Notes under the pieces: generated by a model
Seen by the model: only the letters and a program-made list of their open reading frames with translations
Told to the model about the DNA's origin: nothing
Databases searched by the model: none
From: Limnohabitans planktonicus II-D5
Lineage (GTDB): Bacteria; Pseudomonadota; Gammaproteobacteria; Burkholderiales; Burkholderiaceae_C
Assembly: GCF_001270065.2 (NCBI RefSeq)
Contig: NZ_LFYT02000027.1
Location: forward strand, 1-63,117
Direction: 5' to 3'
Length of the DNA: 63,117 nucleotides
Part shown: positions 19,919 to 30,334 of the stretch, in pieces
How the letters are laid out: each line of letters begins with the position of its first letter
Numbering within the stretch: the first letter of the stretch is position 1
Made by a program: the position numbers and the translations under genes

Positions 19919-20881
19919 ATGTTGAACCTGCGCAGACTCGAACATCTGGCTGTCATTGCCGAGGAGAAATCCTTCCTGAAGGCGGCGCTGCGCCTGAACT
20001 TGACCCAGCCTGCCTTGACGCGCAGCATCCAGACGCTGGAGGAATCCTTGGGCCTGCAGCTGCTCAACCGGGCCCATGAGGGCGTGAGCTTGACCGACGC
20101 CGGGCAGCGCATCCTGCCCCGGGCCTTGCAAATTTTGGGCGATGCCGAAAGCCTCAAGCGCGAGGCGCAGCAACTGGTCGGGGTGGACTCGGGGCATGTG
20201 AATTTCGGCGTGGGGGTGTTTCCGGCCGAGGCTTTTTTGACCCGATTGCTGATTGAGCAGGTGCGAGAAAAACCGGGTCTCACGGTGGATGTGGACATTG
20301 GCAACTGGCAGCGGCTGCGGGGCAAGTTGCAACGCAACGAGCTTGATTTTGTGGTGGCCCTGACGCACAGCTTGCCGCCGCCTGCCGACTTTGAAGTGCG
20401 CCCTTTGCCGCCCCAGCGCTTTGGTTTTTTTGTGCGCCAGTCGCATCCTTTGCTGGCCTTGGATGCCTTGGCGCAGCGCCAGGCTTTGCGGCATTACAAA
20501 CTCATTGGCCCGGTCTTGCCGCTGCAGGCCAGACTGGCCTTGCAGGAGATTTATGAATTGCCCCACCACGAAGAATTGCCTGTGGGGTTGAGCTGCGACA
20601 GCGTGGCGGTGTTGCAGTCGGTGATGCTGTCCAGTGACAGTGTTTTGTTTGCCACGTACGAGGCCATGGCCAGCGCTTTGCCCTGCGCTGTTTCCTCTGC
20701 ACAAGGCCTTGCCTTGCCGCATGTGCAGTACGCCGCCGCACAGGCGCTGGCCACATCGGTCATCCATGCCCAAGGGCGGGTGCTGTCGCCAGCGGCTTTG
20801 TGGCTGATCGGCAAGATCGAGCAAGTGCTGGCTTCAACGGGCTCTGAATGGAAGGCTGATTTGCTGGCGGCTGGACCGTGA
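19919..20881 (+). CDS. LysR-family transcriptional regulator
   Basis: A 320-residue LysR regulator with the N-terminal winged helix-turn-helix (LRRLEHLAVIAEEKSFLKAA then TQPALTRSIQTLEESLG) and a co-inducer-binding domain from about residue 90. It diverges from the Bug/amidohydrolase pair across 125 bp that include an AT-rich stretch (19865-19918), a usual arrangement for a LysR protein controlling its neighbour. The effector is unknown. Confidence 0.9.
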   Translation: MLNLRRLEHLAVIAEEKSFLKAALRLNLTQPALTRSIQTLEESLGLQLLNRAHEGVSLTDAGQRILPRALQILGDAESLKREAQQLVGVDSGHVNFGVGVFPAEAFLTRLLIEQVREKPGLTVDVDIGNWQRLRGKLQRNELDFVVALTHSLPPPADFEVRPLPPQRFGFFVRQSHPLLALDALAQRQALRHYKLIGPVLPLQARLALQEIYELPHHEELPVGLSCDSVAVLQSVMLSSDSVLFATYEAMASALPCAVSSAQGLALPHVQYAAAQALATSVIHAQGRVLSPAALWLIGKIEQVLASTGSEWKADLLAAGP

Positions 20882-21008
20882 CCGGTAATGGGTTTGCAAC
20901 GGCGTGATGTCACACGCCATAGGCATTCCTGTTTTTGGGTATCAAAGTATTCATTGTTATCATCCAATGGATATTTGAAAGTTGTATGTGAAGGTTTTTT
21001 ACAGTTTG

Positions 21009-23402
21009 ATGTCCAGTTGGAAGCAATTGTTGCTGCGCTGGCCGATGCAGTGGCTGGGGGCCGGCCTGTTGGCCATGGGCCTGTGGATGGTTCTCTACAC
21101 CTACCAGTCCAGCGAACGTGTGGTGCGGCAATATGCAACTGACAGTGCGGCGGCTCATGCGGCTTCGATCACGCAGTTTCGCAACTTCTATGCCCAGGAA
21201 TTGGTGCCCCTCGCTGTGCAGGGCGGCATGGAGATCACGCACGACTACAAGCAGCGTGAAAAAGCCTTGCCACTGCCCGCTACCTTGGCGATTGATCTGG
21301 GTCATTATTTGTCCAAGGTCGACGGCGGCACCCAGGTGCGCCTGTACAGCGCTCAGCCTTTTCCATGGCGCCTGGCGGACCAGCAACTGGACAGCTTTCA
21401 GCAGCAGGCGCTGCAACACCTCAAGGCCCGTCCCGATGAGCCTTTTGTGCGCGAAGAGATCATGCACGGGGTGCGTGTCTTGCGTTTTGCCCAAGCCGAC
21501 CGCATGTTGCCCAAATGCGTGTCGTGCCACAACAGTTACCCCGGCTCTCCCCGTACAAACTGGAAAGAAGGGGATGTGCGCGGCGCGCTCGAAGTGATTT
21601 TGCCGGTGTCGCAATGGCAATTGGCCAGCACCGAGGTGCTCAATCGCACCTTTTCCATCTTGTTGGCCCTGCTGATGGGGGGGCTGTTGATGATCTGGTA
21701 CTCGGTGCGGCGCCTGCGGGGGGCCTTGATGAAGGCGCGGCAACTGTCGGCTGATCGCCATCAGGCCATTGGCCAGCTGAGCGGTGAAATCACCGAGCGC
21801 AAATCGGTTGAGCGCGATTTGCGGTTGAGCGAGAGCAAGCTCAACAGCATTTTTCAGTCGGTGCCCGAGGCCATTGTGGTGGCGGATGCGCAAGGGCGCA
21901 TCGTTCAGTGCAATGACGCCACCGCAGCCATGTTCGGTTACCGCATGGACCAGCTCATGGGACAGCGCATCAACTTGTTGATGAACCTCTCTGAGAGCAG
22001 GCAACATGATGTGTATATGCAAAACTACCTCATCAGTCGCGAGAAAAAACTGATCAATCAGCCGCGCGTGCTGCAGGGGCGGCGTCAGGACGGGACCTCC
22101 TTTCCTGTGCGCCTGACCATCAACGAAACGCGGGTCGACAACGCACATTTTTTCATTGGCGTGATGCAGGATTTCACGGCTATTCAGGATGCGCAGGACA
22201 TGCTGGTTGACGCCAAGGACAAGGCCGAGCAGGCCAACCGCTTGAGGGGAGAGTTTCTGGCCAACATGAGCCATGAAATCCGCACGCCGATGAACGGCAT
22301 CTTGGGCATGACCGAGCTGGCGCTGGACACCGACGACTCCAAGGAGCAAAAAGAGTATCTGACGCTGGCCCGTGATTCGGCCCATCATTTGTTGCACATC
22401 ATCAATGAGATTCTGGATTTTTCGAAAATCGAGGCCAATGCCCTGGAGTTGGAGCTTTTGGAGGTGGTGCCCTCGCAACTGATTCGGCACACAGCACGTT
22501 CGCTGGAGCAGCTTGCACGGGTCAAGGGGGTTGAGCTGCGGGTGCAAACCGATGCATCGGTGCCTGATCTGGTGTGGCTCGATGCGGTGCGCATGCGCCA
22601 GGTGCTCACCAACCTGATTGGCAATGCCATCAAGTTCACCGATCAGGGCAGTGTGACGATCAGGGCCGAGGCCATGCCGGGGCCTGATGCGCAGACGCAG
22701 GTGCTTTGCATCCGCATCACCGATACAGGCATCGGTTTTGACCCATCGCGCACCGATGCCTTGTTCAGTCCCTTCACACAGGCCGATGGCTCCGTGACGC
22801 GTTCATTTGGCGGCACTGGCCTGGGGCTGGCCATCACACGCAGCTTGCTGCAACTGATGGGCGGGGACATCACCGCGCACAGCCAGCCAGGGCAAGGTGC
22901 CACCTTTGTGGCCACCTTGCCTGTCAAGCTGGTGGTGCGCAATCTGGCATTGGAAGCTGCAGCCCGTGTGAACGGCAATGCGTCTTCAGGCAGTCCGCAG
23001 CCAGGCCGGTCCTTGTCGGTCTTGTTGGTGGAGGACCATGACATCAACCGCAAGCTGGCGGAAATCATGTTGCAGCGCATGGGCTATGGTTTTGACACGG
23101 CCAATGACGGGCAGCATGCTTTGGGATTGCTGGATCAGCACGACTTTGATGTGGTGCTCATGGATGTGATGATGCCGGTCATGGATGGCTTGACGGCCTT
23201 GCGTTTGCTGCGCGAAAAAGAAGCTGGAACGGGGCGTCGAACAGCGGTCTTAATGGTCACAGCCCATGCGATGACTGGCGACAAGGAGCGCTTCCTGGCC
23301 GCAGGGGCAGATGGCTACGTGTCCAAGCCCATGTCGCAAGAGGCCTTGCAAAAGGAAATCAACCGGGTGGTCGTCGCTGACACGCCCGATGGTGCGGTTT
23401 GA
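21009..23402 (+). CDS. Hybrid sensor histidine kinase with periplasmic c-haem (DUF3365/Tll0287-like) domain
   Basis: A 797-residue kinase. Membrane segments near 10-30 and 210-230 enclose a periplasmic domain like DUF3365/Tll0287, carrying a single CxxCH haem motif in [13 protein letters not shown] with [13 protein letters not shown] after it. Next come a PAS domain (about 280-390), HisKA with [19 protein letters not shown], HATPase_c ([26 protein letters not shown]) and a receiver domain ([31 protein letters not shown]). A TTG start at 20982 would add nine residues; ATG 21009 is preferred. No separate response regulator is adjacent. A redox or gas signal is an inference from the haem motif. 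Confidence 0.88.
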   Translation: MSSWKQLLLRWPMQWLGAGLLAMGLWMVLYTYQSSERVVRQYATDSAAAHAASITQFRNFYAQELVPLAVQGGMEITHDYKQREKALPLPATLAIDLGHYLSKVDGGTQVRLYSAQPFPWRLADQQLDSFQQQALQHLKARPDEPFVREEIMHGVRVLRFAQADRMLPKCVSCHNSYPGSPRTNWKEGDVRGALEVILPVSQWQLASTEVLNRTFSILLALLMGGLLMIWYSVRRLRGALMKARQLSADRHQAIGQLSGEITERKSVERDLRLSESKLNSIFQSVPEAIVVADAQGRIVQCNDATAAMFGYRMDQLMGQRINLLMNLSESRQHDVYMQNYLISREKKLINQPRVLQGRRQDGTSFPVRLTINETRVDNAHFFIGVMQDFTAIQDAQDMLVDAKDKAEQANRLRGEFLANMSHEIRTPMNGILGMTELALDTDDSKEQKEYLTLARDSAHHLLHIINEILDFSKIEANALELELLEVVPSQLIRHTARSLEQLARVKGVELRVQTDASVPDLVWLDAVRMRQVLTNLIGNAIKFTDQGSVTIRAEAMPGPDAQTQVLCIRITDTGIGFDPSRTDALFSPFTQADGSVTRSFGGTGLGLAITRSLLQLMGGDITAHSQPGQGATFVATLPVKLVVRNLALEAAARVNGNASSGSPQPGRSLSVLLVEDHDINRKLAEIMLQRMGYGFDTANDGQHALGLLDQHDFDVVLMDVMMPVMDGLTALRLLREKEAGTGRRTAVLMVTAHAMTGDKERFLAAGADGYVSKPMSQEALQKEINRVVVADTPDGAV

Positions 23403-23438
23403 GGCATCCGCACCGCTTTCACCGGGCAGACCTTAGGG

Positions 23439-23800
23439 ATTCGGCACGCTGAAGTTTGAAATGTGAAAGACATTTCATCTCGCAAGTCGGCACTCGCATG
23501 GGCCGACATGATGGGCCTGGCACAGGCCCACGTCGGGGTCTTTGACCGCCGACCTACAACATCAATGTGAGAGAGATGTCATCGCGTAGGTCGGTACTCG
23601 CAGAGTCCGACATGATGGGTTTCAGAACAGGCCCACGTCGGGGTCTGCGACCGCCGACCTACAACATCAATGTGTGAGAAATGTCATCGCGTAGGTCGGT
23701 ACTCGCAGAGTCCGACATGATGGGTTTCGGCACAGGCCCATGTCGGGGTCTTTGACCGCCGACCTACAAGATCTTCGCGCATTGAAAACTTCACAGGGCC
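23439..23800 (-). repeat. Dispersed palindromic repeat, locus 2 (105-bp units)
   Basis: Read on the minus strand, the element opens ggccctgtgaagttttcaatg and closes catttcaaacttcagcgtgcc, forming imperfect terminal inverted repeats. Between them the unit is repeated three times: gacctacaa recurs at 23551, 23656 and 23761 (105-bp period). Each unit pairs a TAGGTCGG arm with a CCGACCTA arm around a gatgggnnn/cccac core hairpin. It lies between convergent genes (hybrid kinase and benzoate-CoA ligase). Confidence 0.92.
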
Positions 23801-23831
23801 GGGTCAATAGTGAACCGCCCTGAGGGGTTGC

Positions 23832-25391
23832 TCAGCTGGCTTTTTCAAGGTCGCGCAAGCGAAAGCGCTGGATCTTGCCGGTGGCGGTTTTGGGCAGCTC
23901 GGCCACAAACTCGATGAAGCGCGGGTATTTGTAGGGGGCCAGGCGTTCCTTCACAAAAGCTTTGACTTCGGCTTCGCTCAGACTCTGGCCCTGTTTCAGG
24001 ACGATGAAGGCCTTGGTTTTGGTCAGACCGTCGGTGTCTTGCTTGCCGATCACGGCAGCTTCCAGGATGGCGGTGTGTTGTACCAAGGTGGACTCGACCT
24101 CGAAGGGCGAGACGTAAATGCCGCTGACCTTGAGCATGTCGTCGTTGCGCCCTGCGTAGGTGTAGTAGCCATCGGCGTCACGCGTGTATTTGTCGCCGCT
24201 TTTCGTCCACACGCCCTGGAAGGTGTCGCGCGATTTCTCGCGGTTGTTCCAGTACATCAGGGCGCTGCTGGGGCCCTGAATGAACAGATCGCCAATCTCG
24301 TCGTGCCCGCTGAGCACACTGCCGTCCTCGCTCCGCAGCTGCACTTCGTAGCCGGGCACGGGCTTGCCGGTGGTGCCATAGCGCACGTCGCCGGGGCGGT
24401 TGGACAAAAAGACGTGCAGCATCTCGGTGGAGCCAATGCCGTCGATGATGTCGCAGCCAAAGTGGCTGGACCAGCGCTCGGCGATGTCGCGCGGCAAGGC
24501 TTCACCCGCCGACGAGCACAGGCGCAGGGCCACCGCATTTTTTGCAGGCAAGTCGGGCTGGGCCAGCATGCCGCCATAACCGGTGGGTGCACCATAGAAC
24601 ACAGTGGGTTGGTGCTCCACCAGTCGCTTGAAGGTGGCTTGCGGGGTGGGGCGCTCGGCCATCAGGACCACACTTGCGCCCGCGCTCAAGGGGAAGGTCA
24701 GGGCGTTGCCCAGGCCATACGCAAAAAACAATTTGGCGGCTGAAAACACCACATCACTCTCGCGCAAAGCCAGCACCCCCTTGCCGTACAACTCGGCTGT
24801 CCAGTAAAGGTTGCCCTGGCTGTGCACTGTGCCTTTGGGCTGGCCCGTGGAGCCCGACGAATACAGCCAAAAAGCGGGTTCATCCGCCAAAGTGGAGGCG
24901 GGCAGCGTGGCTGGGTTTTGGGCGACGAAGTCGGCCATGTTGAACTGGCCCTGTCTCAATGCACCTGTAGGCCGCGACACGACAAGGTGGCGCACTTCTG
25001 TTTTGGCCAGATCCATCGCGGCTTGCAGCGTGGGCAGCAGCGCTGCGGACACCAGCGCAGCCTGGGCTCGGCTGTTGCGCAGCATGAAGGCGTAGTCATC
25101 GGGTGTGAGCAGCGTGTTCACCGCCACCGGCACCACGCCCGCATAGAGTGAACCCAAAAACGCCACCACCCAGTCGTTGCTGTCGTGCATGAGCAAGAGC
25201 ACGCGTTCTTCGCGCTTGAGACCGAGTGCCTTCAAGCCCCCGGCAAAGCGGCGAATCTGCTCGGTCAACTGACCATAGCTGAGCGATCCGGCGTCGTCGA
25301 TCAGCGCCGTTTTTTCGGGGCGTGTCGCGTTGCTGGCGATCAGGTGCTGGGCAAAGTTGAATTCGGTGGGCGGTGGGGATGCGGGGCGCAT
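23832..25391 (-). CDS. bclA: Benzoate-CoA ligase
   Basis: A 519-residue acyl-adenylate-forming enzyme that activates benzoate with ATP and CoA. Motifs: phosphate loop YSSGSTGQPKGTVHSQGN, aromatic-pocket region AKLFFAYGLGNALTFPLSAG, DGIGSTEMLHVFLSNRPGD, hinge YAGRNDDMLKVSGIYVSP and catalytic Lys in PKTATGKIQRFRLR. Length and motifs match benzoate-CoA ligase of box clusters. It diverges from boxR; the 158-bp shared region carries TGCA operator-like sites. A paralogous 2-aminobenzoate-CoA ligase would be the main alternative, made less likely by context. Confidence 0.92.
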   Translation of the reverse strand: MRPASPPPTEFNFAQHLIASNATRPEKTALIDDAGSLSYGQLTEQIRRFAGGLKALGLKREERVLLLMHDSNDWVVAFLGSLYAGVVPVAVNTLLTPDDYAFMLRNSRAQAALVSAALLPTLQAAMDLAKTEVRHLVVSRPTGALRQGQFNMADFVAQNPATLPASTLADEPAFWLYSSGSTGQPKGTVHSQGNLYWTAELYGKGVLALRESDVVFSAAKLFFAYGLGNALTFPLSAGASVVLMAERPTPQATFKRLVEHQPTVFYGAPTGYGGMLAQPDLPAKNAVALRLCSSAGEALPRDIAERWSSHFGCDIIDGIGSTEMLHVFLSNRPGDVRYGTTGKPVPGYEVQLRSEDGSVLSGHDEIGDLFIQGPSSALMYWNNREKSRDTFQGVWTKSGDKYTRDADGYYTYAGRNDDMLKVSGIYVSPFEVESTLVQHTAILEAAVIGKQDTDGLTKTKAFIVLKQGQSLSEAEVKAFVKERLAPYKYPRFIEFVAELPKTATGKIQRFRLRDLEKAS

Positions 25392-25460
25392 GCGTGGTCT
25401 CCAAGTGATTTCAGTGTCAGGTGTTCAAGTGCGCCAGTTGGCGGTATAAACAGAACTTCA

Positions 25461-25500
25461 TGCACTATTGTGCTTGCCTGTAAGTATGCAATAAAGTGCA
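25461..25500. promoter_or_regulatory. Candidate BoxR operator upstream of bclA and boxR
   Basis: TGCA occurs at 25461, 25487 and 25497; the last two are ten bases apart (atgcaataaagtgcatg). TGCA-containing direct repeats are the operator type described for BzdR/BoxR regulators. The same TGCA-N6-TGCA spacing recurs upstream of boxC, which supports a shared site. No footprint is available here. Confidence 0.6.
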
Positions 25501-25549
25501 TGTTTCGGGTTCCTTGAAGTCCTAGGGTTTTCCCTGTTTTTGAAAAGCC

Positions 25550-26473
25550 ATGTTGAACATGACCTCCGAAGTCAGTCTGTCCACCGATCCGAGCGGGCCA
25601 CAAGCCAAAAGTAACCCATTTCTGGAGGCGCTGGGCGAGCGTGTGCGCACCCTGCGCTCTCGCAAAGGGATGACGCGCCGTGCCGTGGCCTTGGCCGCGG
25701 ATGTTTCCGAGCGGCACCTGGCCAACCTCGAATACGGCACGGGCAATGTGTCGGTGCTGGTGCTGTTGCAAGTGGCACAGGCGCTGCAATGCTCTTTGGC
25801 CGAATTGCTGGGCGATGTGACCACCACCTCGCCCGAATGGCTGCTGATCCGCGAGTTGCTGTCCAAACGCAGCGAGGCCGATTTGCGCCGTGCCCGCGTG
25901 CAACTGGTTGAACTGTTTGGCGTAGGCGGCAACGCGCAAGAGCGCAAAAACCGCATTGCCTTGATTGGCTTGCGCGGTGCGGGCAAAACCGCTTTGGGTC
26001 AGCGCCTGGCCGACGATTTGGGTTTTCCGTTCATTGAACTCAGCCGTGAAATCGAGCAGTTTGCGGGATGCCAAATCAGCGAGATCCACAACCTGTATGG
26101 GGCCAACGCCTACCGGCGCTACGAGCGACGGGCGCTGGAAGAAGCGATCCAGATTTACCCCGAAGTGGTGATTGCCACGCCCGGTGGCCTGGTGTCTGAT
26201 TCGGCCAACTTCAACGTGCTGCTCTCTCACTGCACCACCGTCTGGCTGCAAGCCGACCCCAGCGACCACATGGCCCGGGTGGCGGCGCAAGGCGATATGC
26301 GCCCCATGGCCGCCAGTCGCGAGGCCATGGAAGACCTCAAGCGCATTCTGGACGGGCGCTCGGCCTTCTATTCCAAAGCCGACATGGCCATCAACACCAG
26401 TGGCTGCACCGAAGACCAGGCGTTTGATGCCTTGCTGACTTCGGTTCGCCAGCATTTGGACTTGTCCGCTTGA
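25550..26473 (+). CDS. boxR: BoxR: HTH regulator with shikimate-kinase-like effector domain
   Basis: A 307-residue regulator of aerobic benzoate degradation, expected to bind benzoyl-CoA and repress the box genes. An XRE-type helix-turn-helix occupies about 30-85 (LGERVRTLRSRKGMTRRAVA, VSERHLANLEYG). A shikimate-kinase-like domain follows from about 130, with P-loop GLRGAGKTALGQRLA. This two-domain form is characteristic of BoxR/BzdR. Alternative ATG 25559 is possible. It lies between bclA (divergent) and boxC (158 bp downstream). Confidence 0.93.
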   Translation: MLNMTSEVSLSTDPSGPQAKSNPFLEALGERVRTLRSRKGMTRRAVALAADVSERHLANLEYGTGNVSVLVLLQVAQALQCSLAELLGDVTTTSPEWLLIRELLSKRSEADLRRARVQLVELFGVGGNAQERKNRIALIGLRGAGKTALGQRLADDLGFPFIELSREIEQFAGCQISEIHNLYGANAYRRYERRALEEAIQIYPEVVIATPGGLVSDSANFNVLLSHCTTVWLQADPSDHMARVAAQGDMRPMAASREAMEDLKRILDGRSAFYSKADMAINTSGCTEDQAFDALLTSVRQHLDLSA

Positions 26474-26527
26474 GCTGCGGTGTGGATGTTTATTTCCTAG
26501 GGTAAACACTTATTAAATGAATTAAAG

Positions 26528-26587
26528 TGCATGTTGTGGTGTGCGAGTATCTGCACTAAACTTCAGATCAACATGCAGTGAAATGCA
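26528..26587 (+). promoter_or_regulatory. Candidate boxC promoter/operator region with four TGCA sites
   Basis: TGCA is found at 26528, 26552, 26574 and 26584; the last pair (catgcagtgaaatgcattt) has the same ten-base spacing as the pair upstream of boxR. This is consistent with BoxR control of the boxCBA genes. Motif-based inference. Confidence 0.6.
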
Positions 26588-26631
26588 TTTTTTGACCGAC
26601 ATCAACCCCATCCTCTGACACGGAGACCCCC

Positions 26632-28290
<1,659 letters not shown>

Positions 28291-28414
28291 TTCGATCAGC
28301 GTTTGGCGTTGAGGGTTAAGAGTTGAGCGTGAAGCTGGAAACCAACGCCGAACGCCCAACGCTCAACGCATAACCCCAAACAACCCACCCCCCTAACCAC
28401 CCCAGGAGATCATG
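28291..28414 (+). other. boxC-boxB intergenic hairpin region
   Basis: This 124-bp gap holds overlapping short inverted repeats: GCGTTGAG at 28306-28313 with CTCAACGC at 28362-28369, and GTTGAGCGT at 28323-28331 with ACGCTCAAC at 28359-28367. These could form alternative mRNA hairpins. No T-run follows, so a terminator is unlikely. Confidence 0.5.
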
Positions 28415-29842
28415 ATGTCCGGTATTAACTACAGCGAAAAAATCCCCAACAACGTCAACTTGAGCGAAGACCGCACGCTGCAACGCGCACTCGAGCAGTG
28501 GCAGCCCAACTTCATCAACTGGTGGGATGACATGGGCCCCGAGGGCTCGACCGACATGGACGTGTACCTGCGCACCGCCGTGAGCGTGGACCCGCAAGGC
28601 TGGGCCCAGTTTGGCCACGTCAAGATGCGCGACTACCGTTGGGGCGTGTTCATGAACCCCGGCGAGCAAGACCGCAAGATCCATTTCGGCGACCACATCG
28701 GCGAGAAAGCCTGGCAAGACGTGCCTGGCGAACACCGCGCCAACCTGCGCCGCATCATCGTCACGCAAGGCGACACCGAGCCAGCGTCTGTCGAGCAGCA
28801 GCGCCACTTGGGACTGACTGCGCCCAGCATGTACGACCTGCGCAACCTGTTCCAGATCAACGTCGAAGAAGGCCGCCACCTGTGGGCCATGGTGTACCTG
28901 TTGCATAAATACTTCGGCAAGGACGGCCGTGAAGAAGCCGATGCCCTGCTGCAGCGCAACAGCGGCAACGAAGACAACCCACGCATCTTGCAGGCCTTCA
29001 ACGAGAAGACGCCTGACTGGTTGAGCTTCTTCATGTTCACTTACTTCACCGACCGCGACGGCAAGTTCCAGCTGTGCGCTTTGGCCGAGTCGGCGTTCGA
29101 CCCCCTGGCCCGCACCACCAAGTTCATGCTGACCGAAGAAGCGCACCACATGTTTGTGGGCGAGTCCGGCGTGAGCCGCACCATCCAGCGCACCGTGGAT
29201 GTGATGAACCAGCTCAAGACCGACGACGTGGCCAAGCTGCGCGCTGCGGGCGTGATCGACCTGCCGACCATCCAGCGTTACATCAACTTCCACTTCTCGG
29301 TGACCATCGACTTGTTCGGTGCCGACGAGTCGTCCAACGCGGCCACCTTCTACAGCTCGGGCCTGAAAGGCCGCTACGAAGAAGGCAAGCGTGGTGATGA
29401 CCACATCTTGAAGGGCAACAGCTACAAGATTTTGTCGGTCGAAGACGGCAAGCTGGTCGAAAAAGAAGTGCCGATGCTCAACGCTTTGAACGAAGTGCTG
29501 CGCGACGACTACATCACCGACTCCAAAGGCGGCATCGACCGTTGGAACCGTGTGATCAGCAAGGCCGGTATTCCTTTCACCTTGACTGCGCCACACAAGG
29601 CGTTCCACCGCAACATCGGTTCTTTGTCCGGCTCCAAGATCACGCCCGATGGCCGTGTGGTGACCGACGCCGAGTGGATGGCCAAAGTGGGCGAGTGGTT
29701 GCCGACCAACGAAGACCGTGCCTATGTGGCCAGCCTGATGGGCCGTGTCGTGGAGCCAGGCAAGTTCGCCAACTGGATCGCGCCACCCGTCATGGGCATC
29801 AACCGTCAGCCAGTGGACTTTGATTACGTCCGGTTCAACTGA
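28415..29842 (+). CDS. boxB: Benzoyl-CoA 2,3-epoxidase, oxygenase component
   Basis: A 475-residue class I di-iron oxygenase that epoxidises benzoyl-CoA with O2, using electrons from BoxA. Di-iron ligand motifs are visible as EEGRHLWAMVYLLHKYF near residue 150 and EEAHHMFVGESG near 240. ATG 28415 sits 6 bp after AGGAG (28404-28408); the adjacent in-frame ATG 28412 is too close to that site. Full family length. A 492-bp gap with three hairpins separates it from boxA. Confidence 0.96.
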   Translation: MSGINYSEKIPNNVNLSEDRTLQRALEQWQPNFINWWDDMGPEGSTDMDVYLRTAVSVDPQGWAQFGHVKMRDYRWGVFMNPGEQDRKIHFGDHIGEKAWQDVPGEHRANLRRIIVTQGDTEPASVEQQRHLGLTAPSMYDLRNLFQINVEEGRHLWAMVYLLHKYFGKDGREEADALLQRNSGNEDNPRILQAFNEKTPDWLSFFMFTYFTDRDGKFQLCALAESAFDPLARTTKFMLTEEAHHMFVGESGVSRTIQRTVDVMNQLKTDDVAKLRAAGVIDLPTIQRYINFHFSVTIDLFGADESSNAATFYSSGLKGRYEEGKRGDDHILKGNSYKILSVEDGKLVEKEVPMLNALNEVLRDDYITDSKGGIDRWNRVISKAGIPFTLTAPHKAFHRNIGSLSGSKITPDGRVVTDAEWMAKVGEWLPTNEDRAYVASLMGRVVEPGKFANWIAPPVMGINRQPVDFDYVRFN

Positions 29843-29882
29843 TGGATCCTCTTGCTGCCGTCCTCGCTCTTGGCGGGGGCGG

Positions 29883-29958
29883 CAGTGGACAGGGGAAGGG
29901 GCGGGTTCCTCATGCTGGGGTACCAGAAATCGTCACCCGCCCCTTCCCCTGTCCACTG
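29883..29958. repeat. Conserved-loop hairpin 1
   Basis: Arms 29883-29905 and 29936-29958 are perfectly complementary over 23 bp (aggggaaggggcggg is the inner part). The 30-nt loop (29906-29935) contains CCTCATG, CTGGGGTACCAG and AAATCGTCA. The same loop recurs in two further hairpins downstream. It begins 40 bp after the boxB stop. No T-run follows. Confidence 0.95.
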
Positions 29959-30031
29959 CATGGGCTTTGTTTCGCGTCTGGGTGGTTTCTCAACGGTTGG
30001 GATGCCGAATGTTTTGCCTGGAGTTGAGGCG

Positions 30032-30109
30032 GTCAGTGAAAGGGCAAGGGGCGGGTTCCTCATACCGGGGTACCGAAAATCGTCACCCGCCCCTTGCCCT
30101 TTCAATGAC
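30032..30109. repeat. Conserved-loop hairpin 2
   Basis: Arms 30032-30055 and 30086-30109 pair over 24 bp with one mismatch (inner part agggcaaggggcggg). The loop (30056-30085) is also 30 nt and matches loop 1 except at four positions; one pair of changes (T to C, A to G) keeps the internal mini-stem around GGTA paired. Confidence 0.95.
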
Positions 30110-30167
30110 ATGGGTGTGCTGAACACAGAGGGTGCCAGTAGACTCAGAAAGCTGAAACGGGCACTCA

Positions 30168-30245
30168 GCAACGGTATGGTTTGGGGCCGGGTGCCGATTT
30201 CTGGTACCCCAGCATGAGGCGCCCGGCCCCAAGCCAAACCGTTGC
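30168..30245. repeat. Conserved-loop hairpin 3 (inverted orientation)
   Basis: Arms 30168-30191 and 30222-30245 pair over 24 bp with two mismatches (inner part ttggggccggg), a stem largely unlike those of hairpins 1 and 2. The 30-nt loop (30192-30221), read on the minus strand, is identical to loop 1 except for three bases. The right arm partly recurs at 30259-30281. Confidence 0.95.
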
Positions 30246-30281
30246 GGACCATGCATACCCAAGCCAAACCGTTGCGGACCA
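30229..30281 (+). repeat. Direct repeat of hairpin 3 right arm
   Basis: ccaagccaaaccgttgcgg, followed by acca, occurs at 30229-30251 and again at 30259-30281. The second copy extends beyond the hairpin arm, so a short duplication included the arm and its flank. Confidence 0.85.
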
Positions 30282-30334
30282 CGCAGACCACCAAGACACA
30301 CTGCTGACCAAGAAGACACAAGAGAGACTAAGCC

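Noticed and set aside
29888..30245. Hairpins between boxB and boxA as ordinary Rho-independent terminators
   Set aside because: Loops are 30 nt and conserved, and no T-run follows any stem.
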